Positions 40,545-49,457 of a DNA stretch of 64,000 nt are shown here, in pieces (position 1 is the stretch's first letter; each line of letters begins with the position of its first letter). The notes below the pieces were generated by a model. It ran no database searches. It was not told the origin of the DNA and was given only the letters and a program-made list of their open reading frames with translations. The position numbers and the translations under genes are program-made. The DNA is from Corynebacterium tuberculostearicum (lineage in GTDB: Bacteria; Actinomycetota; Actinomycetes; Mycobacteriales; Mycobacteriaceae). Location: positions 620,001 to 684,000 of the forward strand of contig NZ_JACBZL010000001.1 of NCBI RefSeq assembly GCF_013408445.1, given 5' to 3'.

Positions 40545-41423
40545 ATGACTTTTAGATCAGGTGCCGATTTCGGCGGCAAAGAAGCGCGTTCGGGTGGTGG
40601 TGGCGGTGGTATCGCCATTGGCGGTGGCGTCGGCTCGATTGTTCTAGTAGGCCTTTTCCTCCTCTTGGGCGGCAATCCCTCAGACTTGGGCTCAATTCTG
40701 GGCAGCGAGCAGACCCAATCCGACGGCGCTGCACAAGGCGAAAGCCCCGAATGCGAAACTGCAGAAGATGGCAACACCAAGGATGAATGCCTCGTTGAGT
40801 TCACCGGTCGCAGCGTAGACAACGTCTGGTCCAAGGTCTTGCCGGAACAGGCCGATATCCAATACACCGAGCCGGAGCGCGTGGTCTTCCACGGCGGCGT
40901 TAATACCGGTTGCGGCGCGGCCTCTTCTTCTACCGGCCCCTTCTACTGCCCGCGCGATGAGTCCGCCTATTTCGACACCGCGTTCTTTGATTCCCTGCGC
41001 AACTTCGGCGCGGAAAATGCCCCCTTGGCCCGCATGTACATCGTGGCGCACGAGTTCGGCCACCACATTCAAAACCTTGAGGGCACCCTCGGCCTGTCGG
41101 ACTATGACGACCCAGGCGCCGATTCCAACGCGGTGAAGATCGAGCTCCAGGCTGACTGCTACGCAGGCCTGTGGGCTTCCTACGCCGACAAGGGCGATAA
41201 CCCCTTGCTCGAGCCGATTACTAAGGAACAGGTCTCAGACGCTGTCGCGGCTGCCCAGGCGGTGGGCGATGACAATATCCAGCGCCGCTCCGGCGGCCAG
41301 GTCCAGCCTGATTCCTGGACGCACGGTTCCTCCGAACAGCGTGAGAAGGCATTCCTCGCCGGATATAACTCTGGCAAGATGTCCCAGTGCGACACCCTGG
41401 AGCGCGGCGCCTACCGCGGCTAA
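40545..41423 (+). CDS. Membrane-anchored zinc metallopeptidase, YpfJ family
   Basis: Protein of the neutral zinc metallopeptidase family PF04228. MTFRSGADFGG at ATG 40545 (292 aa) matches the usual family start; ATG 40527 is the alternative. A glycine-rich linker, then one transmembrane helix (about residues 22-44), then an extracellular domain. The zinc site is HEFGHH with the third ligand Glu in KIELQADCYAGLW. Six Cys occur outside the membrane. Substrate unknown for the family. Confidence 0.9.
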   Translation: MTFRSGADFGGKEARSGGGGGGIAIGGGVGSIVLVGLFLLLGGNPSDLGSILGSEQTQSDGAAQGESPECETAEDGNTKDECLVEFTGRSVDNVWSKVLPEQADIQYTEPERVVFHGGVNTGCGAASSSTGPFYCPRDESAYFDTAFFDSLRNFGAENAPLARMYIVAHEFGHHIQNLEGTLGLSDYDDPGADSNAVKIELQADCYAGLWASYADKGDNPLLEPITKEQVSDAVAAAQAVGDDNIQRRSGGQVQPDSWTHGSSEQREKAFLAGYNSGKMSQCDTLERGAYRG

Positions 41424-41434
41424 AACTCTCAACG

Positions 41435-41459
41435 TGGCCGTCGCCGAGAGCGGCGGCCA
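41435..41459 (+). terminator. Hairpin after the zinc metallopeptidase gene
   Basis: TGGCCGTCGC pairs with GCGGCGGCCA (one G-U) around a 5-nt loop, 11 nt after the stop codon. There is no proper T-run (TTATGTTC follows), so termination may be partial. Confidence 0.55.
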
Positions 41460-41643
41460 TTATGTTCACAAATAGCCACATTGCTTTCACGAACTCCACA
41501 TCTTGAGTTCACTTTCCTGACACCTAGGGCCTTTAGTCTGAGTGTGCATTCTCTACATAAGAATTTCCTTTGAGAATCCTCTTAACCACGCTGAGAAGCG
41601 CGGTCATCCCTCTCGTGCACGCTTTTCCTGAAAGGTTCTTCCT

Positions 41644-43251
41644 GTGTCTACCCCTACCACCCACATGACGGACATTGAGGCCGTCAATGGCAAGGGCAAC
41701 GACTGGATTTGGCACGCCATCTTTGGCGGCCTCACAGCCGTTACCCTCATCGGTTTTATGATCTGGGGCCACGACTACGTCGATGGCTCTAAACCTATTC
41801 TGCTTGGCACTGCCATTCTCTTCGCTCTCTTCATGGCCTTCAATATTGGCGGCAATGACGTTGCCAACTCCTTCGGTACCTCCGTAGGTGCCGGTACGCT
41901 GTCCATGAAGCAGGCCCTCGTTGTCGCCGCCATCTTCGAAGTCTCTGGCGCCATCCTCGCCGGCGGCGAGGTCACCGATACCGTGCGTTCTGGCATCGTC
42001 GACCTTGACGCCATCGATGGGCTCGACCCCATGGAGTTCGTCTACATCATGATGTCGTCCCTTTTGGGTGCGGCCATCTGGCTCCTCGTTGCCACCCGTA
42101 TGGGTTGGCCAGTGTCTACCACCCACTCCATCGTCGGCGGCATCGTCGGCGCCGCGCTCACCGTTGGCTTCATCACCGGCAAGGGTGGCTTGGACATGGT
42201 GCAGTGGGGCGGGATTGGCACTATTGCCATCTCGTGGGTGCTCTCCCCTGTTCTCGGCGGTCTCGCTGCGTTCATCCTGTTCAAGTGGATTAAGACCTCC
42301 ATCTTGGTCTACAACGAGGAAGCAGACCAGAAGCTGCGTGAAATCAAGACCCGTCGTGCGGAGCTGCGCCAAGAGCACAAGTCTCGCTTTTCGCGCCTCA
42401 ATGAAATCCAGCAGATCAGCTACACCAACGCCATGGCCCGGGACGCCGCCTTGGTGGCAGAAGAAGACTTTGATCCGGATCAGCTGGAATCCGAGTATTA
42501 CCGCGATCTGTATAACCTCAACAAGGACATGGATAATGTCAAGGCTCACCGCGCCCTGGAGAGCTGGGTACCGGTACTAGCCGCCATCGGTGCCATCATC
42601 ATTTCCGCCATGGTGATGTTCAAGGGCCTCAAGCACACCGGACTCGATTTCAGCGTCCTTCAGAACCTGTTGGTCATGGGCATGGTCGGCGCAGTAGTGT
42701 GGATGGCCGTCTTCATTTTCGCCCGCTCCCTGAAAAAGAAGTCGCTGGCTAAGTCCACCTTCCTTCTCTTTTCTTGGATGCAGGTATTTACCGCTTCCGC
42801 CTTCGCCTTCTCCCACGGTTCCAACGACATCGCCAATGCCATTGGCCCCTTCGCTGCGGTTATTGACGTCCTCAAGACCGACCAAGTCAGCGATGAGGCT
42901 GCCGTGCCGGTTGCCGTCATGATTGCCATGGGCGTTGCCCTGATTTCTGGCTTGTGGTTCATCGGCCGCTTCGTGATTCAGACTGTGGGCTCGGGCCTAA
43001 CCCAAATGCACCCCTCCTCCGGCTTCGCTGCTGAGCTTGCCGCCGCCGCTGTGGTGATGGGTTCATCGATCTTGGGCCTTCCGGTTTCTTCCACCCACAT
43101 CCTCATCGGCGCCGTGCTGGGCGTGGGCATTGTCAACAAGGCAGCTAATTGGAACCTGATGAAGCCTATCGCTTTGGCGTGGGTCATCACCCTGCCCGCC
43201 GCGGCAGTCATCGCTGCCATCACCGTATCTGTGCTGCGCGTAGTCTTCTAG
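41644..43251 (+). CDS. pit: Low-affinity inorganic phosphate transporter (Pit family)
   Basis: Proton-coupled phosphate permease, 535 aa from GTG 41644 with GAAAGG upstream. It has the duplicated Pit signature: [18 protein letters not shown] in the N-terminal half and [16 protein letters not shown] in the C-terminal half, each with PVSTTH/PVSSTH. About ten transmembrane segments are split by a charged cytoplasmic loop (residues ~220-310). No phoU-like gene is adjacent. Confidence 0.94.
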   Translation: MSTPTTHMTDIEAVNGKGNDWIWHAIFGGLTAVTLIGFMIWGHDYVDGSKPILLGTAILFALFMAFNIGGNDVANSFGTSVGAGTLSMKQALVVAAIFEVSGAILAGGEVTDTVRSGIVDLDAIDGLDPMEFVYIMMSSLLGAAIWLLVATRMGWPVSTTHSIVGGIVGAALTVGFITGKGGLDMVQWGGIGTIAISWVLSPVLGGLAAFILFKWIKTSILVYNEEADQKLREIKTRRAELRQEHKSRFSRLNEIQQISYTNAMARDAALVAEEDFDPDQLESEYYRDLYNLNKDMDNVKAHRALESWVPVLAAIGAIIISAMVMFKGLKHTGLDFSVLQNLLVMGMVGAVVWMAVFIFARSLKKKSLAKSTFLLFSWMQVFTASAFAFSHGSNDIANAIGPFAAVIDVLKTDQVSDEAAVPVAVMIAMGVALISGLWFIGRFVIQTVGSGLTQMHPSSGFAAELAAAAVVMGSSILGLPVSSTHILIGAVLGVGIVNKAANWNLMKPIALAWVITLPAAAVIAAITVSVLRVVF

Positions 43252-43291
43252 GGATAGCTCAGCGCCGCATATCCTCGACACTCCCCATTTC

Positions 43292-43336
43292 ATCCGCTAG
43301 CCGCACCGGCCATCGAGCCGGGGCTAGCGGATTTTC
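43292..43336 (+). terminator. Strong terminator after pit
   Basis: ATCCGCTAGCC (43292-43302) pairs perfectly with GGCTAGCGGAT (43322-43332), with an extra CCGG/GCCGG inner helix, followed by TTTT. It lies 40 nt after the pit stop. Confidence 0.88.
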
Positions 43337-43357
43337 CATTGGGTAGCTTGGACAAAC

Positions 43358-43380
43358 GCCCTGCTTGGCGACGCCCCCTT
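43358..43380. repeat. Dispersed short repeat, copy upstream of the HEPN-CBS gene
   Basis: 22 bases (43358-43379) are identical to 51691-51712; the core is CTTGGCGACGCCCCCTT. It occupies the place of the -35 region of the next gene. Confidence 0.7.
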
Positions 43381-43383
43381 CTC

Positions 43384-43396
43384 TACACTGGCCCAT
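43384..43396 (+). promoter_or_regulatory. -10 element for a leaderless HEPN-CBS transcript
   Basis: TACACT (43384-43389) lies 7 nt before ATG 43397 and no Shine-Dalgarno is present. This spacing puts the transcription start at the A of the ATG. The -35 area is supplied by the dispersed repeat and is a poor match to consensus. Confidence 0.55.
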
Positions 43397-44119
43397 ATGA
43401 CCGCGCACCGAGCAACTGCATTCCTGGCCGCATTCAACGACATAGAGCAACACTTGCGCTCGGCTCTCAACGCTGAGAACTCAGATTCCTTTTGGTGGAT
43501 AGTAGACAAGGCACGAGACAAACACATGCTTTCTGGCAAGCAAGCCGAGGCACTCAAAGATTTTTCCAACCTACGCAATGCCATTGCCCACGGGCGTTAC
43601 TACAAATCAGAGCCCATCGCTGAACCGCACGAAGCAGTGGTTAAGCAGATTTCGGCTCTCCGAGACATAGTGGTGTCCCCGCCCGACACGCTTCAGGTTT
43701 TGCAGCCACAAAAGGTATTCACCTTGACGTCTGCCACATCCATCATGGAGGCATTTAGCGTCATAAAGGATAAGGACTTCTCCCAAATCCCCATCTACGA
43801 TGAGGGCCGCTTCACCGCTTTGCTAACCACCAACACCATTGCGCGATGGGTAGCCGGGGACCTCAGCGATAATCACGTGCTCGATGCGGCGGACATCGCG
43901 GACATCGTGGAATATCAAGAACCCAGTGATCGCGCTATCTTTCTTGCCCGCACAGTCAGCGTGCAGGAAACGGTGGACGCCCTTTCAGAAACCGACAACC
44001 AAGGACATCGCCCATGCGCAGCGGTCATCACGGAACACGGCAAGGTCACTGAGAGGCCCCTGCGCCTCGTTGCACCGGCCGATCTACCGGCACTTTTTGA
44101 TGCCCTAGAATGGGAATAA
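43397..44119 (+). CDS. HEPN-like domain fused to a CBS domain pair
   Basis: A 240-residue soluble protein of unknown function. Residues ~5-90 are all-helical and contain FSNLRNAIAHG: R60-N-A-I-A-H65 fits the Rx4-6H motif of HEPN domains, many of which are RNases. Residues ~100-235 hold two CBS motifs (FTLTSATSIMEAFSVIKDKDFSQIPIYDEG; LARTVSVQETVDALSE), which usually bind adenine nucleotides. A nucleotide-sensing HEPN enzyme is a reasonable guess, not shown. No antitoxin-like partner lies beside it, and the gene stands alone between two terminated units. Confidence 0.75.
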   Translation: MTAHRATAFLAAFNDIEQHLRSALNAENSDSFWWIVDKARDKHMLSGKQAEALKDFSNLRNAIAHGRYYKSEPIAEPHEAVVKQISALRDIVVSPPDTLQVLQPQKVFTLTSATSIMEAFSVIKDKDFSQIPIYDEGRFTALLTTNTIARWVAGDLSDNHVLDAADIADIVEYQEPSDRAIFLARTVSVQETVDALSETDNQGHRPCAAVITEHGKVTERPLRLVAPADLPALFDALEWE

Positions 44120-44124
44120 TTCTC

Positions 44125-44150
44125 CCGCAGTCGGCTTTTCCGCAGTCGGC
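44125..44150. repeat. Direct repeat upstream of the LLM operon
   Basis: CCGCAGTCGGC occurs twice (44125-44135 and 44140-44150), separated by TTTT, about 45 nt before the monooxygenase start. A pair of half-sites at 15-bp period could bind a regulator. Confidence 0.6.
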
Positions 44151-44194
44151 ACGGCGTCTATCTTTACTCCTGTGCACCGCATAGAAAGGCAACC

Positions 44195-45307
44195 ATGCAA
44201 TTCGGCATCTTCACTATCGGGGATTTAACTACTGACCCCATCTCAGGAAAGACACCCAATGAGGCTGAGCGCATCCGCAACCTAACGGAAATTGCGCTTA
44301 AAGCCGAAGAGGTCGGCCTTGATGTCTTTGCTACCGGCGAGCACCACAACCCACCTTTCGTGCCGTCCTCTCCTACAACGCACTTGGCCTATATCGCCGC
44401 GCAGACGGAGCGCTTGCAGCTATCTACTGCGACCACGCTCATTACCACCAATGACCCGGTAAAAATCGCAGAGGACTATGCCTTTCTGCAGCACCTTGCT
44501 GACGGCCGCGTAGACCTCATGCTCGGACGCGGAAATACCGGCCCGGTCTATCCCTGGTTTGGCAAAGACATCCAGCAGGGCATTCCTTTGGCTATTGAAA
44601 ACTACCACTTGCTGCGCAGGCTGTGGCGCGAGCCAGTCGTTAACTGGCAAGGAAAGTTCCGTGCGGGTTTGGAAGGGTTTACCGCAACTCCGGCACCGCT
44701 GGATGGAATTCCGCCCTTTGTCTGGCACGGCTCCATTCGTTCGCCGCAAATCGCAGAACAAGCGGCCTACTACGGCGATGGCTTCTTCCACAACAATATC
44801 TTCTGGAATAAGGAGCACACCGCTCAGTTGGTGGACCTCTACCGCCGTCGCTTTGAAAGCTATGGCCATGGTCAAGCGGACCAAGCAATCGTCGGACTTG
44901 GCGGCCAAGTCTTCATCGGCGATACCGAACAGGAAGCTAAAGACTTCTTCCGCCCCTACTTCGACAACGCCCCAGTCTATGGCCACGGGCCAAGCCTCGA
45001 GGATTTCACGGCGCAGACTCCACTGACCGTCGGCACCGTGGAACAGGTAGTTGAAAAGACCCTCAGCTTCGCTGACTGGGCCGGTGACTATCAGCGCCAG
45101 CTATTCCTCATCGATCACGCGGGACTTCCACAAGAAGTAGTCCTCCAACAGATAGAAATCCTAGGCACGCAGGTTGTCCCCGAGCTGCGACGCCGCTTTG
45201 AGCAGCGCCGTCCGAGCCACGTGCCTTCTGACCCGCCGACGCACGCAAGCTTGCTCTCTGCGCCTCATCCTTCGCACCTTCAGGTCAGCCCAGGAAAGGA
45301 AAACTAG
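44195..45307 (+). CDS. Luciferase-like FMN monooxygenase (CE1758 family)
   Basis: A 370-residue flavin-dependent oxidoreductase with the bacterial luciferase TIM-barrel fold: MQFGIFTIGD start, FATGEHHNPPFVPSSP, ATTLITTNDPVKIAEDYAFL and GRVDLMLGRGN. It matches the CE1758-type family, which is consistently paired with a dedicated FMN reductase, as here. TAGAAAGG precedes the ATG. The C-terminal ~30 residues are a Pro/His/Ser-rich extension. Substrate unknown. Confidence 0.88.
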   Translation: MQFGIFTIGDLTTDPISGKTPNEAERIRNLTEIALKAEEVGLDVFATGEHHNPPFVPSSPTTHLAYIAAQTERLQLSTATTLITTNDPVKIAEDYAFLQHLADGRVDLMLGRGNTGPVYPWFGKDIQQGIPLAIENYHLLRRLWREPVVNWQGKFRAGLEGFTATPAPLDGIPPFVWHGSIRSPQIAEQAAYYGDGFFHNNIFWNKEHTAQLVDLYRRRFESYGHGQADQAIVGLGGQVFIGDTEQEAKDFFRPYFDNAPVYGHGPSLEDFTAQTPLTVGTVEQVVEKTLSFADWAGDYQRQLFLIDHAGLPQEVVLQQIEILGTQVVPELRRRFEQRRPSHVPSDPPTHASLLSAPHPSHLQVSPGKEN

Positions 45308-45309
45308 TT

Positions 45310-45969
45310 ATGCGCTCCCTCCTCGTTGTCTCAGCTGGCCTTTCGCAGCCGTCTTCCTCTCGCAGGTTGGCGGACATGCTCGCAGAAGCCACCCGCGCCA
45401 AAATCTCCGCGCGCGGTGAAGGAGCCGAAATCGATGTCATTGAGGTCCGCGATCTCGCTTTCGAACTAGCTACCGCCATGACCGATCAGACTGCGCAAAC
45501 GCCCCTTTTGTCTCGAGCCAAGCAGCAAGTTGCCGATGCCGATGGACTCATCGCCGTCACCCCTGTATTCCAAGGCAGCTATTCGGGCCTTTTCAAGATG
45601 TTCTTTGACACCTTGGAGCCCCATGCCCTCGACAACCTTCCCACCATCATCGCAGCGACGGCCGGTTCTTCGCGCCATGCCCTCATTTTGGACTACGCGC
45701 TCCGCCCGCTATTTAACCAATTGCACGCAAACATCGTGCCGACGGGTGTTTTTCAGGCCGCAGAAGACCTAGGCACTCCGGAGGGCGAGCGCATTGCCTC
45801 CAGAATTGAGCGCTCAGCCATCCAGCTGGCTGACCAGATCGTTACCCCGCGGGACCGGGTGCCAGGAATTGCCGGCGATCTCACTGGGTTGGGAGGCCGC
45901 TCCACCGTACGGCTAGCAAAGGAGAACTTCATCCCCCTCGACAAGCTCCTGAATGGGTACGGCAAATAA
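45310..45969 (+). CDS. LLM-partnered FMN reductase (CE1759 family)
   Basis: NAD(P)H:FMN reductase supplying reduced flavin to the preceding monooxygenase. The 219-residue flavodoxin-like protein shows VSAGLSQPSSSRRLAD (FMN phosphate loop) and VTPVFQGSYSGLFKMFFDTL. It starts 2 nt after the partner's stop with AGGAAAAC upstream, so the pair is co-translated. Confidence 0.88.
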   Translation: MRSLLVVSAGLSQPSSSRRLADMLAEATRAKISARGEGAEIDVIEVRDLAFELATAMTDQTAQTPLLSRAKQQVADADGLIAVTPVFQGSYSGLFKMFFDTLEPHALDNLPTIIAATAGSSRHALILDYALRPLFNQLHANIVPTGVFQAAEDLGTPEGERIASRIERSAIQLADQIVTPRDRVPGIAGDLTGLGGRSTVRLAKENFIPLDKLLNGYGK

Positions 45970-46004
45970 GCCACAACGCGAGCAGCGCTACGCATAGACA
46001 GCGA

Positions 46005-46040
46005 TTGATAGAAGGTGTGACTTTCGCTACCCTGGTCACA
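46005..46040 (+). promoter_or_regulatory. sdaA promoter overlapped by an inverted repeat
   Basis: TTGATA (46005-46010) and TACCCT (46028-46033) are exactly 17 nt apart. An inverted repeat TGTGAC-N13-GTCACA (46016-46040) straddles the -10, a position expected for a repressor operator. The leader to the sdaA ATG is about 100 nt and can form a small GGGTC/GACCC hairpin near 46060-46077. Confidence 0.6.
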
Positions 46041-46139
46041 TAAAATCTGCCTCTACCCTTTGGGTCCAGCTTGACCCCAATAACGGCACAGCAAGCACCC
46101 TATAGCTATCCCTTCAGAAAGGTTCGGCACAGCTTAACT

Positions 46140-47549
46140 ATGACAATTAGCGTCACGGACATCTTCTCCATCGGCATTGGCCCTTCCTCTTCGCACACCG
46201 TCGGGCCCATGCGCGCGGCTAAGCAATTCCTCGATTCCCTAGAGAAGCACCCAGCTAAGGTCTATACGGAGTTGCGCGGCTCGCTTTCCGCCACTGGCCG
46301 TGGCCACGCTTCCGATCGCGCCGTTATCCTTGGGCTCGCTGGCTGGGATCCGCTAAGCGTGCCTATCGACGCCGAACCTCACGCGGGCGGCTTCATCCCC
46401 AGCGAAGGAACTATTTCTGGTCCCCGGGGCACGGTGGACTATGAGATCGTCTTTGATAATGAACCGCTGCCCCAGCACCCGAATGGCATGATTTTTAGCG
46501 CCTGGGATGACAGCGGAAACCTGCTCGCAGAAAAGGAAGAGTACTTTTCTGTCGGCGGCGGCTTTATCCTCTCCCGCGCCGAGCTCGATGCGGAAGTCGC
46601 CGAAAGCAATGAAGTTCCTGCCGGCGTAGCCGCCGCCCATGTAGATGACTCCGTTCCCTATAAGTTCACCACGGGCGAAGAATTGCTCAACCTCTGCGAG
46701 GCTCATGACAAAGCAATTTGGGAGCTCGTCCTTGCCAACGAGGAGGCCTTGCACCGCGATGAAGGCGGAGCGGAATACGTTCTGCGCCACCTTGATTTGG
46801 TCTGGGACATCATGCGTGAATGTGTGACTGAGGGTATTTCCACCAAGGGCCTTCTTCCAGGTGGCCTGCGTGTGGCACGCCGTGCCCCGAAGATGTATGC
46901 CCAGTTGCTAGAAAACCAAGACGATACCAGCTGCGGTTTCTCCGCCATGGAGTGGGTTAACCTGTACGCCTTGGCGGTTAATGAGCAAAACGCTGCCGGT
47001 GGCCGCGTCATTACTGCACCTACCAACGGCGCGTGCGGCATCATTCCAGCGGTACTGCATTATGCGCGCGATTTCCGCGCAGACTTCACCCGTTCCACTG
47101 CCCGTCGGTACCTATTGACCGCCGGTGCCATCGGCATGATTATCAAGGAAAACGCGTCCATCTCCGGAGCTGAGGTGGGCTGCCAAGGCGAGGTGGGTTC
47201 CGCCTCCGCTATGGCCGCCGCAGGCATGGCAGAGCTGCTGGGAGCAGCCCCGGCGCAGGTGGAAAACGCCGCTGAGATTGCTTTAGAGCATAATTTGGGC
47301 CTTACCTGCGACCCAGTGGGCGGATTGGTGCAGATTCCGTGCATCGAGCGCAATGCCATTGGCGCGGTAAAGTCCATCAACGCCGCGCGCATGGCCAAAA
47401 TGGGAGAAGGCACTCACCACGTGACCTTGGATAATGCGGTACAAACCATGGCTGAAACCGGCCGCGATATGCTCTCCAAGTATAAGGAGACCTCCCTGGG
47501 CGGATTGGCCAAGACCATGGGCTTTAGCGTTTCGCAGGTGGAGTGTTAA
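46140..47549 (+). CDS. sdaA: L-serine dehydratase (iron-sulfur)
   Basis: Deaminates L-serine to pyruvate. ATG 46140 (MTISVTDIFSIGIGPSSSHTVGPMRAA) is the classic family start; 469 aa. The protein is the fused beta-alpha form. Cysteines for the [4Fe-4S] cluster are in TNGACGIIPAVL and LTCDPVGGLVQIPCIERN. No Shine-Dalgarno lies close to the ATG (AGAAAGG is 17 nt upstream); TTG 46071 is a weaker alternative start. A TetR gene follows after 10 nt. Confidence 0.94.
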   Translation: MTISVTDIFSIGIGPSSSHTVGPMRAAKQFLDSLEKHPAKVYTELRGSLSATGRGHASDRAVILGLAGWDPLSVPIDAEPHAGGFIPSEGTISGPRGTVDYEIVFDNEPLPQHPNGMIFSAWDDSGNLLAEKEEYFSVGGGFILSRAELDAEVAESNEVPAGVAAAHVDDSVPYKFTTGEELLNLCEAHDKAIWELVLANEEALHRDEGGAEYVLRHLDLVWDIMRECVTEGISTKGLLPGGLRVARRAPKMYAQLLENQDDTSCGFSAMEWVNLYALAVNEQNAAGGRVITAPTNGACGIIPAVLHYARDFRADFTRSTARRYLLTAGAIGMIIKENASISGAEVGCQGEVGSASAMAAAGMAELLGAAPAQVENAAEIALEHNLGLTCDPVGGLVQIPCIERNAIGAVKSINAARMAKMGEGTHHVTLDNAVQTMAETGRDMLSKYKETSLGGLAKTMGFSVSQVEC

Positions 47550-47559
47550 AAAGGACTGC

Positions 47560-48135
47560 ATGCGCGCAGATGCTCTTCACCGCCGCACCGCCATTATCGC
47601 TGCGGCATGCCAGCTCTTTCGTACCCACGGCGATGATGTCGCTTTGGAAAAGGTGGCTACGCAGGCAGGCGTAAGTGTGGCTACGGTCTATCGCAACTTC
47701 CCCAACCGTGCGAGCCTCATCCGCGCGTGCGCGGAATATATGGGTGATGCCTTTGCCAAGTTTCAACAGCGCCTCATCGCGGACTTTGAGAACTCTACCC
47801 ATTCCGGGAAAGACTACGTCCGGACCTACGCCACTCATATCCTGACCATGGGACTGAACACCCTTATTCCAGCGTTCGTCCCGCAGGATTTGGACTCTCT
47901 GAGCCCTGAATTAACCGCCCAGCGCGACCTCCTAGAGCGCAACGGCCGACGGTTTATTGAGCTGGGCCAAAAGCAAGGCGAGATTGGCCCCGGCGTCACC
48001 CACCTCGAATTCATTGTGGGACTGTTGAGCCTGGCACGACCCCGCGAGGTTGATATCGATGCCTACCAGCCGGATATTCAGGAAAAGATCATTGACCTCT
48101 TTCTGGCGGGCATAAAAAGTGGGCACCGCGCCTAA
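47560..48135 (+). CDS. TetR-family transcriptional regulator
   Basis: A 191-residue repressor-type protein. ATG 47560 follows AAAAAGGACTGC. The N-terminal helix-turn-helix is DDVALEKVATQAGVSVATVYRNFPNRASLI. The C-terminal ligand domain is unassigned. It lies directly after sdaA and is probably in the same transcript, so sdaA is a candidate target. Its last bases form part of the hisS terminator. Confidence 0.88.
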   Translation: MRADALHRRTAIIAAACQLFRTHGDDVALEKVATQAGVSVATVYRNFPNRASLIRACAEYMGDAFAKFQQRLIADFENSTHSGKDYVRTYATHILTMGLNTLIPAFVPQDLDSLSPELTAQRDLLERNGRRFIELGQKQGEIGPGVTHLEFIVGLLSLARPREVDIDAYQPDIQEKIIDLFLAGIKSGHRA

Positions 48136-48148
48136 GCGCAATGCCCAC
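48114..48148 (-). terminator. hisS terminator embedded in the end of the tetR gene
   Basis: On the minus strand GTGGGCATTGCGC pairs with GCGCGGTGCCCAC (48119-48148, two internal mismatches) and is followed by TTTTT (48118-48114). It starts 15 nt after the hisS stop and lies partly in tetR codons. Confidence 0.75.
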
Positions 48149-48162
48149 CGGCTAAAGGAAAT

Positions 48163-49452
48163 TTAGGCCTCGCCGTTCATTTCCCGAGCAAGTACAGACA
48201 CTAGGTCAGAAACCTGTACGTCGTGCTGCTCATGGGCGGCAAGGTCCTTGAGCGCAACCGTACCATTTTCTAGCTCTTGTTCACCCAAGACCAGCGCGAA
48301 GCGTGCGCCGGCGCGGTCGGCGCCCTTCATCGCACCCTTCAGGCCGCGGTCTCCAAAGGACATATCCGCAGAGATTCCAGCCTTGCGGAGGTCATTGATC
48401 AGGGTGGTCATGGTGCGCTTGGCAGCAGCACCCAGTGCAACGCCAAAGACATCCACGCGGGACTCAACGCCATCGAGGGTGATGCCCTCAGCCTCCAGCG
48501 CCAGCAGAGCGCGGTCGACACCCAGACCGTAGCCAATACCAGATAGGTCTTGACCGCCCAGCTGGGCCATCAGCCCGTCGTAGCGACCACCGCCACCAAT
48601 GCCGGACTGCGCACCAAGTCCGTCATGGACGAACTCGAAGCAGGTCTTGGTGTAGTAATCCAAGCCGCGGACCATGCGCGGATTAATCTCGTAGGCTACG
48701 CCCATATCGTCTAGCATGCCGGTAACAGTTTCGAAGTGCTCGCGGCATTCGTCATTGAGGTGGTCGAGCATCAAGGGGGCGTCGGCAAGCTGCTCTTGGA
48801 CCTCTGGGCGCTTGTCATCCAGCACGCGCAAAGGGTTGATCTCTGCACGGTGGCGGGTCTCTTCATCCAAGTCGAGCTTGAAGAGGAATTCCTGCAGCTT
48901 CTCGCGGTAAGCCGGACGGCAATTGCGATCGCCCAAGCTGGTGAGCTCGAGGCGGAATCCGCTAAGCCCCAGCGCGCGGAAGGAACGATCCGCCAAAGCG
49001 ATGACCTCGGCGTCAAGCGCAGGATCGTCTACGCCAATGGCTTCTACACCAACCTGCTGTAGCTGGCGGTAGCGGCCAGCCTGGGGGCGCTCATAGCGGA
49101 AGAAGGGGCCAAAATAGTTGAGCTTCACGGGCAGCTGGCCGCGGTCTAGGTTGTGCTCGATGACCGAGCGCATCACGCCAGCGGTGCCCTCCGGGCGCAA
49201 AGTAACGGAACGGTCGCCGCGATCCGCAAAGGTGTACATCTCCTTAGACACCACGTCGGTGGACTCGCCTACGCCACGGGCAAAGAGTGCGGTGTCTTCA
49301 AAAATGGGCAGCTCAATATGCTGGAAGCCGGAGAGATGTGCCTGCTCCACCATGGTCTGGCGCACCATATAGAACGCGGCCGACTGCGGTGGGAAATAGT
49401 CTGGGACACCTTTGGGGGCGGACAGGGCTTGGAACTGCTTCTTATTACTCAC
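48163..49452 (-). CDS. hisS: Histidine-tRNA ligase
   Basis: Class II synthetase, 429 aa from GTG 49452. Motifs: [22 protein letters not shown], the motif 2 region [23 protein letters not shown], and the histidine-specific [12 protein letters not shown] and GGGGRYDGL. The C-terminal anticodon-binding domain is complete. It starts 5 nt after the MBL hydrolase gene. Confidence 0.97.
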   Translation of the reverse strand: MSNKKQFQALSAPKGVPDYFPPQSAAFYMVRQTMVEQAHLSGFQHIELPIFEDTALFARGVGESTDVVSKEMYTFADRGDRSVTLRPEGTAGVMRSVIEHNLDRGQLPVKLNYFGPFFRYERPQAGRYRQLQQVGVEAIGVDDPALDAEVIALADRSFRALGLSGFRLELTSLGDRNCRPAYREKLQEFLFKLDLDEETRHRAEINPLRVLDDKRPEVQEQLADAPLMLDHLNDECREHFETVTGMLDDMGVAYEINPRMVRGLDYYTKTCFEFVHDGLGAQSGIGGGGRYDGLMAQLGGQDLSGIGYGLGVDRALLALEAEGITLDGVESRVDVFGVALGAAAKRTMTTLINDLRKAGISADMSFGDRGLKGAMKGADRAGARFALVLGEQELENGTVALKDLAAHEQHDVQVSDLVSVLAREMNGEA

Positions 49453-49457
49453 GGGTA

